This document shows positions 56,985 to 64,000 of a stretch of DNA of 64,000 nt, piece after piece (the stretch's first letter is position 1; the number at the start of each line of letters is the position of its first letter). The notes beneath the pieces were generated by a model, which ran no database searches, was not told the origin of the DNA, and saw only the letters and a list, made by a program, of their open reading frames with translations. This DNA is from Trinickia symbiotica (GTDB taxonomy: Bacteria; Pseudomonadota; Gammaproteobacteria; Burkholderiales; Burkholderiaceae): positions 62,001 through 126,000 of the forward strand of contig NZ_PTIR01000002.1 in the NCBI RefSeq assembly GCF_002934455.1, read 5' to 3'. Position numbers and translations under genes: made by a program.

Positions 56985-58112
56985 TCAGGCCGGACTGCTC
57001 GCGGCGAGCACGTCCGGCTGCTCGACCGGCTCGCGTCGCACCGGCAGTCTGACGATGAAGACCGCACCCTGTCCGGGGGCGGTCGCCACTTCGATGCGGC
57101 CGCCGTGGCGCTTGACGATGCTCAGCGATACTGAAAGCCCGAGACCCGTGCCTTGCCCGACGGGCTTTGTCGTAAAGAACGGGTCGAAGATCCTGCCGAC
57201 GACCTCGGTCGATATACCCACCCCGTCGTCGGCGATTTCGATCGAGACGTTGTCTTCCGCCGCGTAGGTCCGAATCGTGATGGTGCCGCGCTGAGGAATC
57301 GCCTGCGCCGCATTGACGAGCAGGTTCATGAACACCTGATTGATCTGCGAAGGAATGCACTCGACGTGAGGCAACTCGCCGAATTCGCGCACGATCGTCG
57401 CCTTGTACTTGAGCTCGTTGTTGACGACGTTCAGCGTGCTTTCGAGCCCCGCATGCAGGTCCGCATGCGCCCAGTCCTCACTGCCTGGCCGTGAGAAGTC
57501 GCGCAAGTCCCGCACGATGCGGTGCACGCGCCGGGTTCCATCGATCGATTCGTCGATGAGCGCCATGATTTCTTCGCGCACGAAGTCGAGATCGGCGTCT
57601 TGCCACGCCTGTAGTAACTCGGCACGCGTATTCGCATCGAGTTGGGCGACGATGGCCTCTTGCGCCGCCGCGACCTGGAGAAGCCCACGAATCCACAGCT
57701 TCAGGGTGTTGAGGTTGGCGCTCACGAACCCGATCGGATTGTTGATTTCATGCGCGACACCCGCGGCGAGCTGACCGATCGAGGCGAGCTTTTCCGATTG
57801 CAATAGCTGGACATGCGCTTCCTCGAGCTCATGAATCAGTCTGCGCTGTTCTTCCCTTTCGCGTTCCAGACGCGCCTGCGTCTCCTTGCGCTCCTCGATT
57901 TCCAGCTCCATCTTTTCGCGCACGAGCTCGAGCATCTCAGTGGTTCGCTCGTAGTTCCGTAACGTGCCCTCGAGTTCGCTCGTTCGACGTTTCACCTGCG
58001 CTTCGAGCGTTTGCGTAAGATCGCGCAGAGACCGGGTACGGGCCGCGTACGCGATCAGCGCCACGCTGGCCAGCAGCAAGCAGACGAGCGTGACGTAATG
58101 AAATAAATGCAC
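56985..58112 (-). CDS. Histidine kinase B of the FIST operon (membrane-anchored)
   Basis: This 375-residue protein begins with GTG-coded MHLFHYVTLVCLLLASVALI, one transmembrane helix. A coiled coil follows (LTQTLEAQVKRRTSELEG and LELEIEERKETQARLERERE-like heptads). The H-box is SIGQLAAGVAHEINNPIGFV, the N-box NLLVNAAQAI, G1 DDGVGIS and G2 GTGLGLSVS. It lacks a periplasmic sensor and a HAMP domain, so input is likely cytosolic or via a partner protein. It overlaps the upstream kinase stop by one nucleotide (TAGTG). It is a paralogue of kinase A, with the same 30-residue H-box region and domain order. Confidence 0.9.
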   Translation of the reverse strand: MHLFHYVTLVCLLLASVALIAYAARTRSLRDLTQTLEAQVKRRTSELEGTLRNYERTTEMLELVREKMELEIEERKETQARLEREREEQRRLIHELEEAHVQLLQSEKLASIGQLAAGVAHEINNPIGFVSANLNTLKLWIRGLLQVAAAQEAIVAQLDANTRAELLQAWQDADLDFVREEIMALIDESIDGTRRVHRIVRDLRDFSRPGSEDWAHADLHAGLESTLNVVNNELKYKATIVREFGELPHVECIPSQINQVFMNLLVNAAQAIPQRGTITIRTYAAEDNVSIEIADDGVGISTEVVGRIFDPFFTTKPVGQGTGLGLSVSLSIVKRHGGRIEVATAPGQGAVFIVRLPVRREPVEQPDVLAASSPA

Positions 58113-59296
58113 TATCCGTTCCTGTGTTCTGTTTCCTGCGGCGTGTTCCTGCGCTCCGGCCTCGCAATCGGCAGCCGCACCGTGAAGCGTGAGCCGACGC
58201 CAGGCTCGCTTTCGACGGTGATTTTCCCTCCGTGTTTTTCGATGATGCCGTACGACACGGACAGCCCGAGCCCCGTCCCCTTGCCGACCGGCTTTGTCGT
58301 GAAGAACGGATCGAAGATTTTGGCCTGCACGTCCGCCGTCATGCCGGCGCCCGTATCGTCGACGCCGATCGTGACATGGTCCCCATCGAGCCGCGTCCGG
58401 ATGGTGATCGTGCCTCGATCGGGAATCGCCTGCGCGGCGTTCATCAGGAGGTTCATGACGACTTGATTCAGTTGCGACGGCATGCACTCGACCTGCGGAA
58501 GCTCGCCATAGTCTTTGACGACATCGGCCTTGTACTTGAGCTCGTTGCGAAGGACGTTCAGCGTTGCCTCGATCCCGCAATGGAGATCGACGATGTTCCA
58601 CTCGTCACCGCCTGCCCGCGAAAAATCGCGCAAGTCCTGCACGATCCGTCGCACGCGCGACGTCCCTTCGATCGATTCGTCGATCAGCGTATTGATGTCG
58701 CTGCGCAGGTAGTCGAGATCGGCATCCTTGCGCGCCGCGTCGATGCGAGTCCGTGCCTCAGGCCCCAGGCCCGCCAGCATCGATTCTTCCAGGGACATGA
58801 CGTCGAGCAGTTGCTTGACCCACGCCTTCAATGTCCTCAGATTCGAATCGACGAATCCGATCGGGTTGTTGATCTCATGCGCGACGCCCGCGGCAAGCTG
58901 ACCGATCGAGGCGAGCTTCTCCGATTGCAGCAGCTGACCATGCGCCTGCGCGAGCTCGTCGATCAATCGGCGCTGCGCCTCGCGTTCGTTTTCGAGCTCC
59001 GCCAGCATGCGTCTGCGCTCTTCGATTTCCTCTTTCATCAACTCCTGCGCGCGCTGCAGCGCATGGGTGATTTTGCGGTTTTCGTGCAAAGCCGCCTCGA
59101 GCTCACGCGTCCGGTGCCGGACCTGGTCTTCGAGCGTGACGGCCATCTGGAACAAGCTGAAGTCCGAGCCGCAGACGATCGTGCTGCGCTCGGCACGATC
59201 CATCAGCGAGCGCACCATTTTGTTGAGCCTGACGATCTCCTTTCTGAGAGCGGCGTCGTCGAGCGACGCCTCGTCGGCCAAGCGGACCTCAGCCAC
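58112..59296 (-). CDS. Histidine kinase A of the FIST operon (soluble)
   Basis: This 394-residue protein has no transmembrane helix. The N-terminus is coiled coil (LRKEIVRLNKMVRSLMDRAE, DQVRHRTRELEAALHE, ELMKEEIEERRRMLAELE). H-box SIGQLAAGVAHEINNPIGFV, N-box NLLMNAAQAI, G1 DDTGAGMT and G2 GTGLGLSVS follow. Structure parallels kinase B downstream; the pair arose by duplication. I chose the GTG at 59296 because GGAGG lies 6 nt upstream. It overlaps the FIST gene by 8 nt. A soluble kinase would respond to the FIST-domain sensor or cytoplasmic signals. Confidence 0.9.
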   Translation of the reverse strand: MAEVRLADEASLDDAALRKEIVRLNKMVRSLMDRAERSTIVCGSDFSLFQMAVTLEDQVRHRTRELEAALHENRKITHALQRAQELMKEEIEERRRMLAELENEREAQRRLIDELAQAHGQLLQSEKLASIGQLAAGVAHEINNPIGFVDSNLRTLKAWVKQLLDVMSLEESMLAGLGPEARTRIDAARKDADLDYLRSDINTLIDESIEGTSRVRRIVQDLRDFSRAGGDEWNIVDLHCGIEATLNVLRNELKYKADVVKDYGELPQVECMPSQLNQVVMNLLMNAAQAIPDRGTITIRTRLDGDHVTIGVDDTGAGMTADVQAKIFDPFFTTKPVGKGTGLGLSVSYGIIEKHGGKITVESEPGVGSRFTVRLPIARPERRNTPQETEHRNG

Positions 59297-60461
59297 GAGC
59301 GACCTCCGGCGCGCCGCCAAAGACGATGCCGGTCAGCGTCTGGTTCACGTGCACCCCCTGATACTGCTCACCGTACGTGCTGAAGCCCACTGCGTGATTG
59401 GCGCTGAACAGCTCGCCGGCCCTGTCGCGTGTGCCCTTCTGCACCATTTCGAGGTGGCGCAGGATGCAGTCCCAGGCCAGTATCAGCTGCGGCTCGCCGA
59501 CGCTATGCCGAAGTTCGCCGAACGTCAGGCGCAAGTTTTCGACGAGATCGAGGCCGCGCGCGACGCGAAGCACGAGCCCTTCCTCGATGGCGCAGTAAAA
59601 CGTTAGGCTGCCGTCGGGGTTCAGCTTCTGAATCGAGCGCACGTAATCGGTCCCGTCGATCAACACGACGACCGGCGAGGCCGCGAAGAGCCCTGGGCTC
59701 AGGTCCTCGACGCGCGCGCCGATGAGCCGCGCATACTCCTGAGCCGCGGGCAGGCCGTTGATCTCGCTCACGGTGCGCCGCTCGGCATCGGCCTCGGTCA
59801 CGACGAGTCGCTCGTCGCCGGAACGGAAATGCTGCGTTTTGAACGTTCTGAACGGGAGTGGAGTGGAAGCGGTGATGAGGACCGCGCAGTCGCTGCGAAA
59901 TTGCCCGTCGTAAAAAATGGAAGTGTTCTCGAAGCGCAAATCGTCGGCCGCGGAGCCGCCGACGAGCGGAATATCGCCAAGCGTGCTCTGCAACGTCCGC
60001 GTGACCGCCTCTTCGCGCACCGATAAACCGTCGATCAAGAGCAACGCGAATCGGCTCGAATCGACGCCGGGCTCGGGCATCGCCCGTTGCTCGAGATCAT
60101 GCAACGCGTCGAGCGCACTCGCCTGCCCGCGCGTGATCGAAAAGTCGTGCAAGTTCTCGATCAGCGCCGTCCCCGCCGCGAACGAAGCGCGCGGCAACGC
60201 CACCGCCGCGAGGCTGCGCTCGCGATAGCCGGCCGGCCCAATCTCCCCGGCGGTCGTACATCCGATTACGCGCGTTGAGCCGAACAACGTGCACATCTCG
60301 TCCGCCAACGCGCCGAGATCGAACCGGCTGGAGCAGAAGAACAACACGAGTTCGGCCTCGCAAGGCCCAAGCGCGGCGTGAATCTCCCTGACCGCGGCTC
60401 GCGCTTCATCATGGACGGAATGGGCAACGAGAATCTGCGACGAAGATGACGCTGACATCAT
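59289..60461 (-). CDS. FIST-domain signal-sensing protein
   Basis: This 390-residue protein has FIST_N (IGCTTAGEIGPAGYRERSLAAVAL, and IPLVGGSAADDLRFENTSIF near 170-190) and FIST_C regions (EYARLIGARVEDL, EPQLILAWDCILRH, GFSTYGEQYQGVHVNQT). FIST domains are sensory modules found mainly next to signal-transduction proteins, with proposed small-molecule (amino acid) ligands. It is cytoplasmic with no transmembrane helix. Its ATG overlaps the upstream receiver/HD-GYP gene by 4 nt and its end overlaps kinase A by 8 nt. It is probably the sensory input of the operon. Confidence 0.92.
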   Translation of the reverse strand: MMSASSSSQILVAHSVHDEARAAVREIHAALGPCEAELVLFFCSSRFDLGALADEMCTLFGSTRVIGCTTAGEIGPAGYRERSLAAVALPRASFAAGTALIENLHDFSITRGQASALDALHDLEQRAMPEPGVDSSRFALLLIDGLSVREEAVTRTLQSTLGDIPLVGGSAADDLRFENTSIFYDGQFRSDCAVLITASTPLPFRTFKTQHFRSGDERLVVTEADAERRTVSEINGLPAAQEYARLIGARVEDLSPGLFAASPVVVLIDGTDYVRSIQKLNPDGSLTFYCAIEEGLVLRVARGLDLVENLRLTFGELRHSVGEPQLILAWDCILRHLEMVQKGTRDRAGELFSANHAVGFSTYGEQYQGVHVNQTLTGIVFGGAPEVARG

Positions 60462-61864
60462 GACGGAGCTCCCGCATGAACGAGTACGGCGAAAGGCGTC
60501 GGCTCCAGCGCTTCGAACCTCTGGATTTGCGCGACCTGATGCGCGGTGACCACACTGCCCTTCGTCATTAGCAAGACCCCGCGACTGTTGTGCAGATCAT
60601 CGGCGAGCCGCATGCCTTCCTTCAGCTGCTGACCGTTGATTTGCGCGACCTCGCCTTGTCCGAGCGCGGCCGGGTCTTTCGACAGCGCGACGAAGCGATC
60701 GATGACCAACGGATCGTAGCGAACGCCCGACTGCGAGACGATCGCCTGCAGAGCCTGCTGACGCGTGACCGGTCGCTTGACGATGCTGCCGCTCAGCAAC
60801 GCCTGGAAATCGCGCGCCACGGCGAGAATGCGCGAACCCAGCGGGATTTGATCGCCGATCAGACCGTCGGGAGTGCCTCGGCCGTTGAAGCGCTCGTACT
60901 GGTGGCGAATGATCTGCGCGACGTGGTTGAGCTCATGGACTGGCGTGAGCACCATCTGCGCGCGCAGCGGATGCTGATAGAAGAGCCGGGTTTCATCCGT
61001 CGTCATTCGATCGAGCGATTTTTCGAGCAGCTCGTCGGGCAGCGAAAGCTTGCCGATGCCGTGCAAGAGGCCCGCGCAGAAAACCTCCTGCACATGCAGG
61101 CCGCTCAGGTCGAGCGCGACCGCGAGGCTTCGCGCGACCGCGCCGACGCGCGACGATTCGCCGCCGAGCGCCCCGCAGCGCAACTCGATCATGTTCGCGC
61201 ACACCTGCACCATCGCTGTGAAGTTGCGCTTGAGCTCGCGCTGCGCGTCTTCGAGGAAGAGAACCGTTTGTCTGATTTCCTCGGTCCGAGACCGTACTTG
61301 AGATTCGAGACCGGTATTGAAAGCGCGCAGTTGCTCGTTCTGAGTCCGTGTCAGCTGCGTGAGGCGTGCCGTCTCTCGGCGCAGGCTCTGTTGCTCGATT
61401 GCCTGATTCACAGTCAGCAGTAGATCGTTGTCGTCCCACGGCTTGGTGAGATATCGATAGACCCCGCCCTCGTTGATGGCGCGCACGGCCGAATCGATTT
61501 CCGAATAACCGGTCAAGAGAATTCGCATCGAATCGGGGTAAAGCGTGCGAGCTCGGGAAAGAAACTCCGCCCCGTTCATATAGGGCATCCGCATATCCGA
61601 GATGATCAGGTCCACTGCGTTGGAAGCCAGTATCTCCAGCGCGGCCGCGCCGCCCTCGGCCGTCAGAACCTTGTACTTCGTCGCGCGCAGCAATCGCCGC
61701 AGCGACGAGAGAATCGCCGGCTCGTCATCGACGAGCAGAATCACCGGCTCCGGCTTGAGAGTTTCCCGTTCCTCCGGAAAATCGGGCTGGATTTCGCTGA
61801 CCTCGCTTGCCCCTAAGCCTATCGTCGGCATCGATCGTTCCACCGCTTTTTCGCACTCGCCCAT
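60458..61864 (-). CDS. Response regulator with degenerate HD-GYP output domain
   Basis: This 468-residue protein has an N-terminal receiver (LLVDDEPAI; phospho-acceptor Asp90 in LIISDMRMP; Lys141 in LTKPW) and then a coiled coil. The HD-GYP domain is degenerate: the HD pair reads HG (LLHGIGKL, His268-Gly269), the expected first metal His is absent (GESSRV), and the GYP motif is GTP (HQYERFNGRGTPDG). The c-di-GMP phosphodiesterase activity of intact HD-GYP proteins (RpfG) is therefore unlikely. It probably acts by protein-protein contact. GAGGGCAAG precedes the ATG. First gene of the operon. Confidence 0.9.
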   Translation of the reverse strand: MGECEKAVERSMPTIGLGASEVSEIQPDFPEERETLKPEPVILLVDDEPAILSSLRRLLRATKYKVLTAEGGAAALEILASNAVDLIISDMRMPYMNGAEFLSRARTLYPDSMRILLTGYSEIDSAVRAINEGGVYRYLTKPWDDNDLLLTVNQAIEQQSLRRETARLTQLTRTQNEQLRAFNTGLESQVRSRTEEIRQTVLFLEDAQRELKRNFTAMVQVCANMIELRCGALGGESSRVGAVARSLAVALDLSGLHVQEVFCAGLLHGIGKLSLPDELLEKSLDRMTTDETRLFYQHPLRAQMVLTPVHELNHVAQIIRHQYERFNGRGTPDGLIGDQIPLGSRILAVARDFQALLSGSIVKRPVTRQQALQAIVSQSGVRYDPLVIDRFVALSKDPAALGQGEVAQINGQQLKEGMRLADDLHNSRGVLLMTKGSVVTAHQVAQIQRFEALEPTPFAVLVHAGAPS

Positions 61865-61991
61865 CTTGCCCTCTTTTTGTAATGTCCTTTAAATGCGGAT
61901 ATCGGCGAAAACAGTGGAGAATGCAGTAGGGAAAACGTGGTGATCGACTGCGGTTAACATGGGTCCCGATGGACCGAGGAAACGCTTTGCC

Positions 61992-64000
61992 ATGACAGAC
62001 GCACCGGCCTTTTTCAACCTCTACCGTCACGACTTCGCCCGCATTGCCGTCGGCGTGCCGCGCGTCCGGGTGGCCGATCCGGCTTTCAACGCGCGGGAAA
62101 CGATCTCGTTGATGCGCGAGGCCGATTCCCGGCACGCACTGCTCGCTCTGTTTCCCGAACTCGGGCTGTCCGCTTACGCGTGCGACGATCTTTTTCAGCA
62201 GCGGGCGCTGCTCGATGCCTGTCTCGCCGCGTTGAACGATGTGCTCGAGGCGTCGAAGACCGTATCGACGATCGCGGTCGTCGGCCTGCCGCTATCGATC
62301 GACGGCATGCTCTTCAACTGTGCCGCCGTCATCCATCGGGGCCGTCTCTTCGGGCTCGTGCCGAAGAGCTACTTGCCCAATTATCGGGAATTCTACGAGG
62401 CACGCCAGTTCTCGCCGGCCTCCTATTTGCGGCGCGACGAAATCGATTTGCTGGGGCAGCACGCGATCCCCTGCTCCGATGCGCTCGTTTTTCGCGTCGA
62501 AGATCAGCCGCTCTTCACCTTCCACATCGAGATTTGCGAGGACGTATGGGTGCCGGTTCCGCCCTCCTCGTTCGCCGCGCTTGCAGGCGCGACCGTGCTG
62601 CTCAACCTGTCCGCTTCGAACGTCACCGTCGGCAAGGCCGACTTCCGGCGGCTGCTGGCAAGCAGCCAATCCGCGCGATGCCTCGCGGCCTACGCCTACA
62701 GCGCGGCCGGATATGGCGAATCGACGACCGATCTCGCGTGGGACGGGCATGGCATGATCTACGAAAACGGCAACGCGCTCGCCGAAACGCGGCGCTTCGC
62801 CGACGAGCCGCAATTGATTTGCGCGGATATCGACCTTGGCCGGCTGATCGACGAGCGCATGCGGCAGACGACTTTCGGCGACACGGCGCAGTCGCATCGC
62901 GAGGCCTGCTCGCGATTTCGTACCGTGGGCGTTCCGGCGGTCCTCCCTCGCTCGATCGAGCTGCCGCTCGCGCGAACCTACGAGCGCTTCCCATACGTGC
63001 CGGCGGACCCGGCGCGACGTGGCGAGCGTTGCCGCGAAATCTCCGATATCCAGGTGCAAGGGCTCGTGACACGCATGCGGGCGGCGAAAACCGGCAAGCT
63101 CGTGATCGGCGTGTCAGGCGGCCTCGATTCGACGCAGGCACTGCTGGTGTGCACGCGCGCCGTCGACATGCAGCAATTGCCGCGCGAGGCGATCGTCGCC
63201 TGCATCTTGCCCGGGTTCGGTACTGGGCAGCGCACGCTCGATCAGGCGCGCCGGCTCGTGAGTTCGCTCGGCTGCCGCAGCTATGAAATCGACATTCGCC
63301 CGAGTTGCATGCAGATGTTCCAGGACATCGGCCACCCCTTTGCACGCGGCGAACCGGTGCACGATGTCACGTTCGAAAACGTGCAGGCGGGGGAACGCAC
63401 GAGTCATCTTTTCCGCATGGCCAATCTGCATGGCGCCCTCGTCGTGGGCACGGGCGACCTCAGCGAGCTCGCGCTCGGCTGGTGTACTTATGGCGTCGGC
63501 GATCAAATGTCGCATTACGGCGTCAATTCGAGCGTGCCGAAGACGCTCATTCAATACCTGATCCGCTGGGCCGCCGACGAGGGATCGCTCGGCAAGCGCG
63601 CTTCGGCCGTGCTGCGCGATGTGCTCGAAACCGAGATCAGCCCCGAGCTCATTCCGGCTGGCGAGGGCGGCGCGATACAGTCGACGGAGGCGACGGTCGG
63701 TCCTTATGAGCTGCAGGATTTCAATCTCTATTACCTCCTGCGGTTCGGCTATCGGCCATCGAAGGTCGCCTTTCTCGCGTGGACGGCATGGCACGACGTG
63801 CGCAAAGGCGCATGGCCTGATCTGCCCGAGGAGAAGCGGCATGAGTACGGCATCGCCGACATCAAGCGTTGGCTCGCGGTTTTCTTGCGGCGCTTCTTCG
63901 CGGAGCAGCAATTCAAGCGCAGTTGCCTGCCCAACGGGCCCAAAGTGGGCTCCGGAGGGTCGCTTTCACCGCGCGGCGATTATCGCGCGCCGAGCGACGC
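61992..64000 (+). CDS. nadE: Glutamine-dependent NAD+ synthase, truncated by window end
   Basis: 669 codons are visible, with the C-terminal end missing. The N-terminal glutaminase (nitrilase-fold) has the Glu ([11 protein letters not shown]), Lys ([16 protein letters not shown]) and Cys ([12 protein letters not shown]) triad. The C-terminal NAD synthase domain has the ATP-pyrophosphatase P-loop [14 protein letters not shown] and [20 protein letters not shown]. It amidates deamido-NAD+ to NAD+ using glutamine-derived ammonia and ATP. GAGGAAACG precedes the ATG. It is divergent from the FIST signalling operon with a 127-nt shared promoter region. Confidence 0.96.
   Translation, partial: MTDAPAFFNLYRHDFARIAVGVPRVRVADPAFNARETISLMREADSRHALLALFPELGLSAYACDDLFQQRALLDACLAALNDVLEASKTVSTIAVVGLPLSIDGMLFNCAAVIHRGRLFGLVPKSYLPNYREFYEARQFSPASYLRRDEIDLLGQHAIPCSDALVFRVEDQPLFTFHIEICEDVWVPVPPSSFAALAGATVLLNLSASNVTVGKADFRRLLASSQSARCLAAYAYSAAGYGESTTDLAWDGHGMIYENGNALAETRRFADEPQLICADIDLGRLIDERMRQTTFGDTAQSHREACSRFRTVGVPAVLPRSIELPLARTYERFPYVPADPARRGERCREISDIQVQGLVTRMRAAKTGKLVIGVSGGLDSTQALLVCTRAVDMQQLPREAIVACILPGFGTGQRTLDQARRLVSSLGCRSYEIDIRPSCMQMFQDIGHPFARGEPVHDVTFENVQAGERTSHLFRMANLHGALVVGTGDLSELALGWCTYGVGDQMSHYGVNSSVPKTLIQYLIRWAADEGSLGKRASAVLRDVLETEISPELIPAGEGGAIQSTEATVGPYELQDFNLYYLLRFGYRPSKVAFLAWTAWHDVRKGAWPDLPEEKRHEYGIADIKRWLAVFLRRFFAEQQFKRSCLPNGPKVGSGGSLSPRGDYRAPSD

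Overview
This is high-GC bacterial DNA. Gene content points to Burkholderiaceae (a Paraburkholderia/Trinickia/Burkholderia-like beta-proteobacterium). The evidence is GGEPAYA-type HAMP chemoreceptors, a PHA-synthase-like protein, a trifunctional Ser/Thr kinase/ATPase/sensor, CydP-CydA-CydB-CydX, and an Azospirillum/Burkholderia-type oxidative L-arabinose pathway. The genus is inference. No rRNA, tRNA or CRISPR array was seen. Both window edges cut genes.

Layout: 0-1.4 kb holds the 5' part of a hybrid kinase and an ISNCY transposase scrap. 1.5-2.5 kb is a PL5 alginate-lyase-like secreted protein. 2.6-5.8 kb is the cytochrome bd operon cydP-cydA-cydB-cydX behind an FNR/ANR-type box. 6-11.7 kb holds small stress-type proteins, a chemoreceptor, a non-canonical NRAMP-family transporter, an MFS exporter and a cupin. 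11.9-14 kb is a PHA-synthase-like hydrolase and two tiny genes. 14.2-20.3 kb is a signalling block: a periplasmic binding protein coupled to a histidine kinase, a class III cyclase-FHA protein, a patatin and an HD phosphohydrolase. 20.4-27.8 kb holds a DJ-1/PfpI protein, an MFS transporter, and a tight SDR / phospholipase D-VTT / EEP phosphatase / DUF2591 operon.

27.9-34.1 kb is accessory: a Fic enzyme with its own palindromic operators, a divergent quinone-reductase-like/HxlR pair, then truncated LuxR genes and broken ORFs. 34.1-37.8 kb is a three-gene cluster (TauD-like dioxygenase, isopropylmalate-synthase-like enzyme, DHA2 exporter) that looks like a small-molecule pathway. 37.9-43.4 kb has a chemoreceptor, a LuxR solo, cbbY, and a lipoprotein/ECF sigma/anti-sigma unit.

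43.6-57.0 kb is an L-arabinose catabolic locus: a GntR regulator, a pentonate dehydratase, a YtfQRT-YjfF-type furanose ABC transporter, a 2-keto-3-deoxyarabonate dehydratase-like enzyme, an L-arabinose 1-dehydrogenase, and the AraFGH transporter. Two near-identical operator-like sites flank the divergent promoters. The lactonase and the final semialdehyde dehydrogenase are not in the window.

57.0-61.9 kb is a four-gene signalling operon (receiver plus degenerate HD-GYP protein, FIST sensor, two paralogous histidine kinases) with translational overlaps throughout. 62.0-64 kb is nadE, cut by the window end. The two loci I consider most worth pursuing are the FIST/kinase/degenerate HD-GYP operon and the TauD/LeuA-like/MFS cluster.
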